Positions 1 to 6,716 of a stretch of 10,425 nucleotides of DNA are shown one piece after another. The DNA is from Brevundimonas sp. UBA7506 (GTDB lineage: Bacteria > Pseudomonadota > Alphaproteobacteria > Caulobacterales > Caulobacteraceae), in NCBI RefSeq assembly GCF_002479495.1, contig NZ_DLNQ01000008.1:247216-257640 (forward strand). Reading direction: 5' to 3'. The first letter of the stretch is position 1. Every line of letters starts with the position of its first letter. The notes below the pieces were generated by a model. It saw only the letters and a list, made by a program, of their open reading frames with translations, was not told the origin of the DNA and searched no databases. A program made the position numbers and the translations under genes.

Positions 1-266
1 TCAAGATCTTCAAGAAGATCCGTCGTCAGGGCTACCGCCGCACGAACGGCCACCGCCAGATGGAATCGGTCCTGCGCATCACCGGCATCGAAGGCGCCGG
101 CGAGAAGGCCAAGTGGGACGGCAAGGTCGAGCTGATCACCAAGGCTGAAATCAACGCTCGCGCCCGTGGCCTGGCCCCGCGCGTCGAGGCTGTCGAAGCC
201 GAGGCCCCGAAGGCCAAGAAGGCTCCCGCCAAGAAAGCCGCCAAGGCTGAAGGCGCCGAAGCCTAA
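1..266 (+). CDS. rplU: 50S ribosomal protein L21, 3' part (5' end outside window)
   Basis: Large-subunit ribosomal protein that binds 23S rRNA. The open frame enters from the left edge (first full codon at position 3) and ends at TAA 264-266, so only the C-terminal part is present. The visible start reads [19 protein letters not shown], the basic loop of L21 (the family has K-x-R-R-K-x-Y-R-R-x-x-G-H-R-Q), followed by the typical ITGI segment. After the conserved core comes a tail of about 35 residues rich in Ala, Lys and Glu ([14 protein letters not shown] and similar). Such low-complexity tails are common on alphaproteobacterial L21. The neighbour rpmA is the usual partner of rplU and the two are normally co-transcribed. 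Identification is firm; the true start is not in the window. Confidence 0.95.
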   Translation, partial: KIFKKIRRQGYRRTNGHRQMESVLRITGIEGAGEKAKWDGKVELITKAEINARARGLAPRVEAVEAEAPKAKKAPAKKAAKAEGAEA

Positions 267-276
267 GGTATTCACC

Positions 277-293
277 GGCGCTGGATCAGCGCC
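277..293 (+). other. Small perfect hairpin in the rplU-rpmA spacer
   Basis: GGCGCTG (277-283) and CAGCGCC (287-293) form a perfect 7-bp stem with a 3-nt loop, 11 bases after the rplU stop. No T-run follows, so it is not a classical terminator. It could adjust the relative expression or stability of the rplU and rpmA messages; that is inference. Confidence 0.4.
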
Positions 294-363
294 AGACCAG
301 ATCGTCAGGGTGCGCTCCATCAGGCCGAATGGCCGGTAGCACCCCAAGAAGAGGAGCAGCAAG

Positions 364-648
364 ATGGCTCACAAGAAATCCGGTGGTTCGTCGCGTAACG
401 GTCGCGACTCCGAGTCGAAGCGCCTTGGCGTGAAGAAGTACGGCGGCGAGAAGGTTCTGGCCGGCAACATCCTCGTGCGTCAGCGCGGCACCACCTTCCA
501 CCCGGGCGACAACGTCGGCCTGGGCCGCGACCACACCCTGTTCGCCACGGCGAACGGCTCGGTGAAATTCACCACCAAACGTGGCGGTCGTTGTTACGTG
601 TCGATTCTCGCGGCCAACGACGACGCTCAGGCCATGGCCGCCGAGTAA
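364..648 (+). CDS. rpmA: 50S ribosomal protein L27
   Basis: Complete L27, 94 residues, close to the family's usual 85-95. The N-terminus [20 protein letters not shown] is the hallmark of L27; this flexible end reaches toward the peptidyl-transferase centre and contacts tRNA. The segment [20 protein letters not shown] and the [16 protein letters not shown] block are also diagnostic. There is no cleavable N-terminal extension of the kind found in Firmicutes. The start is set by GAGGAG at 351-356, 7 bases before ATG 364, and by the invariant MAHKK beginning. The gene lies 97 bases after rplU on the same strand and is followed by a hairpin and a terminator, so the ribosomal transcript probably ends here. 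Confidence 0.98.
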   Translation: MAHKKSGGSSRNGRDSESKRLGVKKYGGEKVLAGNILVRQRGTTFHPGDNVGLGRDHTLFATANGSVKFTTKRGGRCYVSILAANDDAQAMAAE

Positions 649-664
649 CGCGAACTGGACAAAA

Positions 665-700
665 TCCGGGATCGCGTCGCTCAAGAAGCCGCGATCCGGA
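665..700 (+). other. Hairpin just downstream of rpmA
   Basis: The arms at 665-676 and 690-700 pair over 11 bp with one bulged G; the loop is 13 nt. It starts 17 bases after the rpmA stop and has no adjacent T-run. It sits immediately ahead of the stronger terminator at 718-753 and may protect the 3' end of the ribosomal protein message from exonucleases (inference). Confidence 0.5.
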
Positions 701-717
701 CCAGGGAAATTTTCCGC

Positions 718-753
718 GGGGAGTCTGGATCACCAGGCTCCCCGTTTGCGTTT
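718..753 (+). terminator. Rho-independent terminator after rplU-rpmA
   Basis: Arms 718-728 and 733-743 form an 11-bp stem with one G-T wobble and the 4-nt loop ATCA, extendable by one C-G pair (717/744). The stretch GTTTGCGTTT follows. The T-rich tract is interrupted, as is common in GC-rich alphaproteobacteria. The position fits the end of the ribosomal protein transcript. Confidence 0.7.
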
Positions 754-820
754 CCCCGCCTCGCTGACTGCCCGAGCCCTGATGAACAAGGACGGCGGTC
801 GCACCAAAGGGGCGTGACCC

Positions 821-1354
821 ATGTGCGTGATTGAAACTTCTCCCGTCGTCGAAACCCGGCGTCTCATCCTGCGTGCGCCCGGCGCCCAGGATGTCAGCCG
901 CATCGCGGCCCTGGCCAACGACCGCGACATCGCGCGCATGACCAAGCGCATGCCCCACCCCTTCCAGGTCCAGGACGCCGAGGACTTCGTCCTGCACGTC
1001 GCCTCCCAGGACCCGAAGCGCGCCAACACCTTCGTCATCGAGCACGAGGACCTGGGTCCGGTCGGCGTCATCGGCCTGTTCGAGGGCGAGGACGCCGTGC
1101 CCGAGGCCGGCTACTGGATCGGCCGCGAGTTCTGGGGTCGGGGTTTCGCCACGGAAGCCCTGGAAGGCGCCCTGGTCTGGGCCTCGAAGCGGTGGAAGCG
1201 CCGCGCCCTGGTCGCCGGCCACTTCGCCGACAACCCCGCCTCGGGCCGCGTGCTGGAGAAGGCCGGCTTCCTCTATACGGGGGAGATCCGCCCCGCCTTC
1301 AGCCAGGCGCGCGGCGGGATCGCCGATACCCGGATGATGGTCTGGCTGGCCTGA
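821..1354 (+). CDS. GNAT-family N-acetyltransferase (RimJ/RimL type)
   Basis: Predicted 177-residue acetyl-CoA-dependent acyltransferase. The N-terminal strand ETRRLILRAP (residues 11-20) is typical of the RimJ/RimL (Acetyltransf_3) branch. Motif A is at residues 97-116, GYWIGREFWGRGFATEALEG, with the G-R-G-F-A turn that binds the pyrophosphate of acetyl-CoA. Motif B is at 138-150, NPASGRVLEKAGF, where Asn138 is the usual helix-capping residue. RimJ/RimL relatives acetylate N-termini of ribosomal proteins, but many paralogues act on small molecules or other proteins, so the substrate cannot be named. ATG 821 is preceded by AAAGGGG (806-812), a reasonable ribosome-binding site. The terminator at 718-753 separates it from rpmA, so it probably has its own promoter, although I could not pick a convincing one. 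Confidence 0.88.
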   Translation: MCVIETSPVVETRRLILRAPGAQDVSRIAALANDRDIARMTKRMPHPFQVQDAEDFVLHVASQDPKRANTFVIEHEDLGPVGVIGLFEGEDAVPEAGYWIGREFWGRGFATEALEGALVWASKRWKRRALVAGHFADNPASGRVLEKAGFLYTGEIRPAFSQARGGIADTRMMVWLA

Positions 1355-1410
1355 TAGAACGCTGATTTCGCGGGAATTTCGGTCAACGGTGCAGTTTTTT
1401 CAGAGATCGG

Positions 1411-1450
1411 AAAAAAGCCTGTTGACCGCCCCGAAGCTCCCCCCTATTAG
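1411..1450 (+). promoter_or_regulatory. Sigma-70 promoter of the tRNA-Leu gene, with upstream A-tract
   Basis: TTGACC (1422-1427) and TATTAG (1445-1450) are separated by exactly 17 bases and lie 28 bases ahead of the tRNA, so transcription would begin near 1457. Six A residues (1411-1416) sit just upstream of the -35 box where an UP element would contact the RNA polymerase alpha subunit. They also form the right arm of an inverted repeat with TTTTTTC at 1395-1401. AT-rich runs are rare in this DNA. Confidence 0.72.
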
Positions 1451-1478
1451 ATCGCTCCTCGGCGGGGCGACCCACCGG

Positions 1479-1565
<87 letters not shown>

Positions 1566-1571
1566 TATTCT

Positions 1572-1615
1572 CAAACGGCGTCGCATCCGATCGGATGCGG
1601 CGCCGTTTGTCATTT
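1572..1615 (+). terminator. Terminator of the tRNA-Leu unit
   Basis: A 17-bp stem (1572-1588 with 1593-1609, one G-T wobble) is closed by the loop GATC and flanked by TTTG on the right and CAAA on the left. The tail GTTTGTCATTT is only moderately T-rich. It starts 7 bases after the tRNA CCA end. It separates the tRNA from the exonuclease gene downstream. Confidence 0.8.
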
Positions 1616-1723
1616 CAGCCCCCTACTTCATCACCCATAACGGCGAAGGTCGGCGCTGCGTCCTAGCGATAGCGCGCGGTTCGTCTATGTTGTCGCCCTG
1701 AACGACCACCCGAGTTTCCAAGC

Positions 1724-2338
1724 ATGACCGTTTACCTGCACGAAGGCGACCTGCCCGACGGCCTCGACCTCGGCCCCGAGGTCGCGATCGATTCCGAGAC
1801 CATGGGCCTGCGCTTCCGTCGCGACCCCCTGTGCGTGGTGCAGCTGTCCTCGGGGAACGGCGACGCCCATGTCGTGCGGCTGAACCGCCCCGGTTACGAC
1901 TGCCCCAATCTGAAGCGCCTGCTGGCCGACCCCAAGGTGCTGAAGATCTTCCACTTCGGCCGCTTCGACATCGGCATGTTCGACCTGCACCTCGGCGTCG
2001 AGACCCGCCCGGTCTATTGCACCAAGATCGCCTCCAAGCTGGCCCGCACCTACACCGACCGTCACGGCCTGAAGGACGTGGCGCGCGAACTGGCCGGGGT
2101 GGACATGTCCAAGGCCCAGCAGAGCTCGGACTGGGGCTCGCCGGTCCTATCTCAGGCCCAGCTGGACTACGCCGCTTCGGACGTCCTCTATCTGCACGCC
2201 ATCAAGGCCAAGCTGGACGTCATGCTGGATCGCGAAGGCCGCGCCGCGCTGGCCCGCGCCTGCTTCGACTTCCTGCCCACGCGCTCGCGCCTCGACCTGG
2301 CCGGTTGGGACGAGATCGACATCTTCGCCCACGCCTGA
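1724..2338 (+). CDS. rnd: Short ribonuclease D-like 3'-5' exonuclease (DEDDy)
   Basis: Predicted 204-residue 3'-5' exoribonuclease of the DnaQ/DEDD superfamily. Exo I is at AIDSETMGL (Asp23, Glu25), Exo II at HFGRFDIGMF (Asp82), and Exo III at DYAASDVLYL (Tyr149, Asp153). The Tyr four residues before the last Asp places it in the DEDDy subclass, with RNase D. These acidic residues hold the two metal ions that hydrolyse RNA from the 3' end, as in tRNA 3' maturation. It is much shorter than E. coli RNase D (about 375 residues) because it lacks the C-terminal HRDC domains. Stand-alone catalytic-domain versions are common in alphaproteobacteria. No strong Shine-Dalgarno precedes ATG 1724. lptC begins 7 bases after the stop, so the gene may lead the lpt transcript. 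The symbol rnd is used by homology only. Confidence 0.88.
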   Translation: MTVYLHEGDLPDGLDLGPEVAIDSETMGLRFRRDPLCVVQLSSGNGDAHVVRLNRPGYDCPNLKRLLADPKVLKIFHFGRFDIGMFDLHLGVETRPVYCTKIASKLARTYTDRHGLKDVARELAGVDMSKAQQSSDWGSPVLSQAQLDYAASDVLYLHAIKAKLDVMLDREGRAALARACFDFLPTRSRLDLAGWDEIDIFAHA

Positions 2339-2345
2339 GCAGCCC

Positions 2346-3008
2346 ATGAGCGACCGCGACGCCCAGGAAGCACGCAAGCGCGCCGACGAGGCCCGGGTGG
2401 CCCTGGCCGGCGAGCGCTGGCGTGCGCGTTCGCGCCGGGTGAAGCTGTATCGCCGCGTCCTGCCCATCATCATCCTGATGCTGGCGGGCGGGGCCCTGAC
2501 CTGGACCGTGTTTCGCACCGTCATGTCGGGCGTGGAGCGCAAGGCCAGCGAAAGCCGCGAGATCCGCCTGGACAACCCCATGTTCCACGGTCAGGACACG
2601 CAGGGGCGCTCCTTCGTCATCGGGGCCAAGGGCGCGATCCGCGACCCGGCCACGGGCCACTTCCGTCTGGTCGGCCCCCTGCTCCGCCTGAACCTGGGCG
2701 GTCGCAAGGTGACGGAACTGACCGCCGACGGCGGCACCTATATCGAGACCAGCCGCAAGGTGGTGATCGGGCCGAACGTCAAGATATCCGACGGCGGCTC
2801 CGGCTTCGTCCTGACCACGCCGGAAGCCGTGGTCGACACCAACACCGGCGTGGTGACGGGCGACAAGGGCGTCCAGGGGCGAGGCCCCCTTGGAACGATC
2901 AGTGCTTCGTCCTATGCCATCTATGATCAGGGCCAACGGGTCGTCTTCAGCGGCCAGGGCGAAAACAAGATGAGCGGGACCATCAATCCCGCGGGATCCG
3001 ACAGATGA
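2346..3008 (+). CDS. lptC: LPS export system protein LptC
   Basis: Inner-membrane-anchored component of the Lpt bridge that passes lipopolysaccharide from the LptBFG ABC transporter to LptA. The 220 residues comprise a charged cytoplasmic N-terminus (1-37, rich in Arg), one membrane helix (about 38-59, PIIILMLAGGALTWTVF) and a periplasmic beta-jellyroll (about 70-205). Repeating strands such as GRSFVIGAKGAI and ATGHFRLVGPLLRL are typical of the YrbK/LptC fold. E. coli LptC is about 190 residues; the extra length here is mainly at the N-terminus. There is no clear Shine-Dalgarno, and the start lies 7 bases after the exonuclease stop, suggesting translational coupling. The stop overlaps the lptA start by 4 bases (ATGA). 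Sequence identity to LptC is usually low, so the call rests on topology plus position next to lptA and lptB. Confidence 0.9.
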   Translation: MSDRDAQEARKRADEARVALAGERWRARSRRVKLYRRVLPIIILMLAGGALTWTVFRTVMSGVERKASESREIRLDNPMFHGQDTQGRSFVIGAKGAIRDPATGHFRLVGPLLRLNLGGRKVTELTADGGTYIETSRKVVIGPNVKISDGGSGFVLTTPEAVVDTNTGVVTGDKGVQGRGPLGTISASSYAIYDQGQRVVFSGQGENKMSGTINPAGSDR

Positions 3009-3490
3009 CCATGTCCAAGTCGAACACCATGATCGCAGGCGCCGCCCTGCTGCTGGCCCTGACGGTCCCCGCGACCTCGGGCGCCCAGAGCAGCCGCGCC
3101 GACGCCTCCAAGCAGCCGGTCCAGTACGGCGCCGACGGCGGCGAATACACGCCCAACGGCTTCGCCCTGCGCGGCCGGGCCGAACTGACGCAAGGCGGCA
3201 ACCGCCTGCGGGCCGACGCCATCTCCGGCGTCACGGCCAACGGCGACCTGAGCCGGGTCGAGGCGACGGGCAACGTCTATTTCGTCACCCCGGACCAGAG
3301 CATGCGCGGCGACCGCGCCGTCTACACCCTGAGCAACGCCGAGGTGGTGGTGACGGGCGACGTCATCCTGACCCAGGGCAAGAACGTCCTGACGGGCAAT
3401 CGTCTCGTCTATAACGTCCGCACCGAGACCGCCCGCATGGAAGGCGGAAACGGCCGCGTGCAAGGCGTCTTCTATCCGCAAGGGAACTGA
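3005..3490 (+). CDS. lptA: LPS transport periplasmic protein LptA (OstA family)
   Basis: Periplasmic bridge protein that carries lipopolysaccharide between LptC and the outer-membrane LptDE complex. Of 161 residues, 1-27 form a signal peptide (SKSN, hydrophobic AGAALLLALTV, cleavage likely after SGA27). The mature part is the OstA/LptA domain (about 45-150), made of short repeating strands such as GNRLRADAISGV, GNVYFVTPDQSMRGDRAVYTL and GDVILTQGKNVLTGNRLVYNV. The start overlaps the lptC stop (ATGA at 3005-3008); a second ATG two codons later (3011) is an alternative. lptB follows after two codons in the same reading frame. Confidence 0.93.
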   Translation: MTMSKSNTMIAGAALLLALTVPATSGAQSSRADASKQPVQYGADGGEYTPNGFALRGRAELTQGGNRLRADAISGVTANGDLSRVEATGNVYFVTPDQSMRGDRAVYTLSNAEVVVTGDVILTQGKNVLTGNRLVYNVRTETARMEGGNGRVQGVFYPQGN

Positions 3491-3496
3491 CCCCGC

Positions 3497-4291
3497 TTGG
3501 CGCGCAAGGAACTCTCAGCCCTCAACCTCGATCAGACGGACGCCGTAGCGCCCGTCGCCGAAGAGGCGCGCCAGACCGGCCTGCGCGTCGAGCACATCGC
3601 CCGCAGCTTCGGTCAGCGTCAGGTGGTGCGCGACGTCTCCCTGACCGTCCAGCGCGGCGAGGTCTGCGGCCTGCTGGGCCCCAACGGCGCGGGCAAGACC
3701 ACCTGCTTCTACATGATCACCGGCCTGATCCCGGCCGACAGCGGCGCGATCTGGCTGGACGGTGAAGAGATCACCCAGCAGCCCATGTATCAGCGCGCCC
3801 GCATGGGCTTGGGCTATCTGGCGCAGGAAGCCTCTATCTTCCGCGGCATGTCGGTCGAGCAGAACATCAAGGCCGTGGTCGAACTGCACGAGAAGACCGC
3901 CGCCGGGGTCCGCGACGAAACGACCCGCCTGCTGGAAGAACTGCGCATCGACCATCTGCGCCACGCCCCGGCCACGGGCCTGTCGGGCGGCGAGCGGCGC
4001 CGTGTCGAGATCGCCCGGGCGCTTGCCGCCCGGCCCAGCTTCATGCTGCTGGACGAACCCTTCGCCGGCATCGACCCCTTGGCCATCGCCGACATCCGTC
4101 ATGTGATCCGCTATCTGTCCAGCCAGGGCATCGGCGTGCTGATCACCGACCACAATGTCCGCGAGACCCTGGACATCATCGACCGCGTCTCGATCATCTC
4201 GGCCGGTTCGGTCCTGTTCGAAGGCACCGCCGACGAGGCCGTTCACGACGCCGAGGTCCGCCGCGTCTATCTGGGCGAAATGTACGCCTGA
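3497..4291 (+). CDS. lptB: LPS export ABC transporter ATPase LptB
   Basis: Cytoplasmic ATPase that powers lipopolysaccharide extraction with LptF and LptG, which are not in this window. All nucleotide-binding motifs are present in the 264 residues: Walker A GPNGAGKTT (61-69), Q-loop Gln110, signature LSGGERRR (162-169), Walker B FMLLDEP (182-188, catalytic Glu187) and switch His219. The block ETLDIIDRVSIISAGSVLFEG is characteristic of LptB. The only plausible start is TTG 3497. The frame is closed upstream by the lptA stop (3488-3490), no ATG or GTG occurs before the conserved core, and AAGGGA (3480-3485) lies 11 bases ahead. This gives an extension of about 28 residues before LRVEHIARSFG, compared with E. 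coli LptB (241 residues). Confidence 0.95.
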   Translation: MARKELSALNLDQTDAVAPVAEEARQTGLRVEHIARSFGQRQVVRDVSLTVQRGEVCGLLGPNGAGKTTCFYMITGLIPADSGAIWLDGEEITQQPMYQRARMGLGYLAQEASIFRGMSVEQNIKAVVELHEKTAAGVRDETTRLLEELRIDHLRHAPATGLSGGERRRVEIARALAARPSFMLLDEPFAGIDPLAIADIRHVIRYLSSQGIGVLITDHNVRETLDIIDRVSIISAGSVLFEGTADEAVHDAEVRRVYLGEMYA

Positions 4292-4305
4292 CGCGTTGCG
4301 GCCAC

Positions 4306-4328
4306 CTGGCGAACCGGCCGTTCGCCAG
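4306..4328 (+). repeat. Perfect inverted repeat in the lptB-rpoN spacer
   Basis: CTGGCGAAC (4306-4314) and GTTCGCCAG (4320-4328) pair perfectly over 9 bp around the 5-nt loop CGGCC. It lies 14 bases after lptB and 71 bases before rpoN. No T-run follows (ACGTTAAGG), so it is not a classical terminator. It may be a processing or attenuation hairpin, or an operator. The remaining spacer shows no convincing promoter. Confidence 0.5.
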
Positions 4329-4399
4329 ACGTTAAGGTCTCTGCCGCACGATCCCAGCAAGAACCGGGCCACTTCGCCCGTCGGAGGGATTGAAGCGCC

Positions 4400-5914
4400 G
4401 TGATCGGTCAGAGGCTGGAGGTCAGACAGGGGCAGGGGCTGGTCATCACGCCCCAGCTGCAGCAGGCGATCAAGCTGCTGCAACTGTCGAACCTCGAGCT
4501 GGAGGCCTTCGTCGAGGGCGAGCTGGAACGCAATCCCCTGCTGCAGCGCGACGAGGGCGAAGCCGGCGGCGACAGCTCCGCCGAAGCGGTCGAGGCCGCC
4601 GCATCAGGCGACGCCGCCGAACTGCAGTTTACCGAGCCCTCGGGCGAGGCCGAGCAGGCCATGGATGCCCGCACCGAGGACCTCTATGACGACGCGCCTG
4701 GCGAACGCGACGTCGAGCGCAAGCGCGACGCGGGCGAAACCGGCGAACAGCCAGGCCTGTCCGACTGGTCTCGCGCGGGCGCCGGCGGCGGTCTGGACGG
4801 CGAGGGCCTGGAGCGTCCCGACACCCGTGACGCCACCCTGTGGGAGCATCTGCAGGCCCAGGCCTCGTCCGCCGGTTTCAGCCCTGCCGACCACGCCATA
4901 GCCCTGACCCTGATCGACGCCACCGACGAGGGCGGCTATCTGCGCGGCGAACTGCAGGAGATCGCCGACCGGTTGGGCGTGGACCCGGCGCGAATCGAGG
5001 CGGTTCTGGCCGTCTGCCACGGCTTCGAGCCGACCGGCGTCATGGCCCGCTCGGCCCCTGAGTGCCTCAAGCTTCAGCTGATCGAGCGCAACCGCTTCGA
5101 CCCGGCCATGGAAGCCCTGCTCGACAATCTTGAGCTTCTGGCGCGCCGCGATCTGGCCGCCCTGCGCAAGGTCTGCGGCGTGGACGCCGAGGATCTGGCC
5201 GAGATGATCGCCGAGTTGAAAGGCCTGACGCCGCGCCCCGGCGCCGGCTTCGGCGGCGAGCCCGCCCAGACGGTCGTGCCCGACGTCCACGTGCGGCCGG
5301 ATCCGGCCGGCGGCTGGCGGGTGGAGCTGAACACAGACACCCTGCCCCGCCTCCTGATGGACAAGCGCTATCACGGGGTCGTCGCGGCCGGGGCCCGTTC
5401 AGAGACCGAAAAGGCCTATGTCGCCGACTGCGCCGCCCAGGCCAGCTGGCTGGTCAAGTCGCTGGACCAGCGCGCCAAGACCATCCTGAAGGTCGCGTCC
5501 GAAATCGTGCGCCAGCAGGACGCCTTCCTGGCCTTCGGCGTCGAGTTCCTGCGCCCCCTGACGCTGAAGACGGTGGCCGACGCCATCGAGATGCACGAAT
5601 CGACGGTCAGTCGCGTCACCTCGAACAAATACGTCGCCACCCCGCGCGGCGTTTTCGAGCTGAAATTCTTCTTCACGGCGGCCATCCAGTCGTCTGACGG
5701 CGGCGCCTCCCACTCGGCCGAAGCGGTCCGTCATCGGATCAAGACCATGATCGACGGCGAGGCTGCAGACGGCGACGTGCTGAGCGACGACCGGATCGTC
5801 GAGATCCTGAATGAGACCGGCATCGACATCGCCCGCCGCACCGTGGCGAAATATCGAGAAGCCCTTAGAATTCCGTCCTCTGTCCAGCGTCGACGCTTGC
5901 TGAAGGCCGGCTGA
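4400..5914 (+). CDS. rpoN: RNA polymerase sigma-54 factor RpoN
   Basis: Alternative sigma factor that recognises -24/-12 promoters (GG-N10-GC) and needs an AAA+ activator such as NtrC to open DNA. The 504 residues show the full layout. Region I (1-50) is the Gln/Leu-rich activator-responsive segment, containing TPQLQQAIKLLQLSNLELEA. An acidic linker, region II, spans about 52-130. The core-binding domain covers about 135-330, and a helix-turn-helix lies at about 387-410 (TLKTVADAIEMHESTVSRVT). The RpoN box ARRTVAKYRE is at 478-487 and reads the -24 element. The start is GTG 4400: an in-frame TGA at 4391-4393 closes the frame above it, and GGAGGG (4383-4388) supplies a ribosome-binding site 11 bases ahead. 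hpf and ptsN follow, the classic rpoN neighbourhood of proteobacteria. Confidence 0.97.
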   Translation: MIGQRLEVRQGQGLVITPQLQQAIKLLQLSNLELEAFVEGELERNPLLQRDEGEAGGDSSAEAVEAAASGDAAELQFTEPSGEAEQAMDARTEDLYDDAPGERDVERKRDAGETGEQPGLSDWSRAGAGGGLDGEGLERPDTRDATLWEHLQAQASSAGFSPADHAIALTLIDATDEGGYLRGELQEIADRLGVDPARIEAVLAVCHGFEPTGVMARSAPECLKLQLIERNRFDPAMEALLDNLELLARRDLAALRKVCGVDAEDLAEMIAELKGLTPRPGAGFGGEPAQTVVPDVHVRPDPAGGWRVELNTDTLPRLLMDKRYHGVVAAGARSETEKAYVADCAAQASWLVKSLDQRAKTILKVASEIVRQQDAFLAFGVEFLRPLTLKTVADAIEMHESTVSRVTSNKYVATPRGVFELKFFFTAAIQSSDGGASHSAEAVRHRIKTMIDGEAADGDVLSDDRIVEILNETGIDIARRTVAKYREALRIPSSVQRRRLLKAG

Positions 5915-5964
5915 TCACGCTGCGGCGAAGCGTCACCACAAATCGGTGATCGGCGTTGACACCA

Positions 5965-5982
5965 AACGCGACCCGTCGCGTT
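5965..5982 (+). repeat. Perfect 8-2-8 inverted repeat abutting the hpf start
   Basis: AACGCGAC (5965-5972), CC, GTCGCGTT (5975-5982) form a perfect palindrome. It ends 2 bases before ATG 5985 and 8 before ATG 5991, and begins 3 bases after a TTGACA hexamer (5956-5961). It occupies the place where a Shine-Dalgarno would normally lie. It could be a protein-binding operator or, as RNA, a 7-bp hairpin with a CCCG loop. If translation began at GTG 5946 it would instead be coding. Confidence 0.5.
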
Positions 5983-5990
5983 CTATGCCT

Positions 5991-6638
5991 ATGCAGATCC
6001 AAGTCAGCGGCAAGCAAGTGGATGTCGGCGAAGCGCTAAGCTCGCGCATCTCCCAGGAACTCGAAGAGGGAGTCGGCAAGTATTTCGCCCGTGGCGGCGA
6101 AAACGCCGAGGTCGTGGTGTCCAAGGACCGTCACGGCTTCCGCGTCGATTGCTGGGTCCGTCTGGCTTCAGGCCAGAGCCTGGTGACGACCGGATTCGGC
6201 GGCGACGCCCAGGGCGCCTTCGCCGACAGCCTGGACAAGCTGGAAAAGCGCGTCCGTCGCTACAAGCGTCGCCTGAAAGACCATCACATCGGCCCCAAGG
6301 GTCTGTCGCCCGAGAAGACTGAGGATGCGGCCCGCGAAGTCGCCGCCATGACCGTCTTCCGTAACCCCGACACGGTCGAGGATGAGGCGTTCGGCGAGGC
6401 CGGCGCCCCGGATGAACCGCCGCCCGTCGGCATGGTCATCGCCGAAACCGAATCGGAAATCCGCACCATCACGGTCGGACGCGCCGTGCTGGAACTGGAC
6501 ATGACCGGCTATCCGATCGTCATGTTCCGCAACGCGGCGCACGGCGGCCTGTCGGTCGTCTATCGCCGTCCGGACGGCAATGTCGGCTGGATCGATCCGG
6601 AGCGGACGCTCAAGGCAAAGAACGGCTCAGGAGCGTAA
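5991..6638 (+). CDS. hpf: Long-form ribosome hibernation promoting factor HPF
   Basis: Binds the 30S decoding region in slow growth and drives pairing of ribosomes into inactive 100S dimers. From ATG 5991 the protein has 215 residues. The N-terminal HPF/YfiA domain (1 to about 98) starts MQIQVSGKQVDVGEALSSRI and has the basic helix KLEKRVRRYKRRLKDHH. After an acidic linker comes the C-terminal dimerisation domain (about 150-205: TVGRAVLELDMTGYPIVMFRN, then YRRPDGNVGWIDP). This tail marks the long form, which dimerises 70S ribosomes alone. The start is uncertain: ATG 5985 and GTG 5946 are in frame, none has a clear Shine-Dalgarno, and 5991 best matches the family's N-terminus. The gene follows rpoN by about 75 bases and precedes ptsN. 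Confidence 0.93.
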   Translation: MQIQVSGKQVDVGEALSSRISQELEEGVGKYFARGGENAEVVVSKDRHGFRVDCWVRLASGQSLVTTGFGGDAQGAFADSLDKLEKRVRRYKRRLKDHHIGPKGLSPEKTEDAAREVAAMTVFRNPDTVEDEAFGEAGAPDEPPPVGMVIAETESEIRTITVGRAVLELDMTGYPIVMFRNAAHGGLSVVYRRPDGNVGWIDPERTLKAKNGSGA

Positions 6639-6647
6639 GGCTTCCCC

Positions 6648-6687
6648 GCGGAGGGCGAAGGCGCTAGAAGACGCCTCGCCCTTCCGC
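6648..6687 (+). other. Hairpin in the hpf-ptsN spacer
   Basis: The arms 6648-6663 and 6672-6687 pair over about 15 bp with two single-base bulges and an 8-nt loop (CTAGAAGA). The sequence after it (AATGTCGGG) has no T-run, so termination is doubtful. It starts 9 bases after the hpf stop and ends about 30 bases before ptsN. It could set the hpf to ptsN message ratio. Confidence 0.5.
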
Positions 6688-6716
6688 AATGTCGGGTACC
6701 AAGGTTCGGGGTGATT

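Noticed and set aside
5956..5986. TTGACA plus TTCTAT as a sigma-70 promoter for hpf
   Set aside because: The -35 is perfect but the spacing is 19 bases and the -10 matches only 3 of 6; not strong enough to call, though kept as context for the palindrome.
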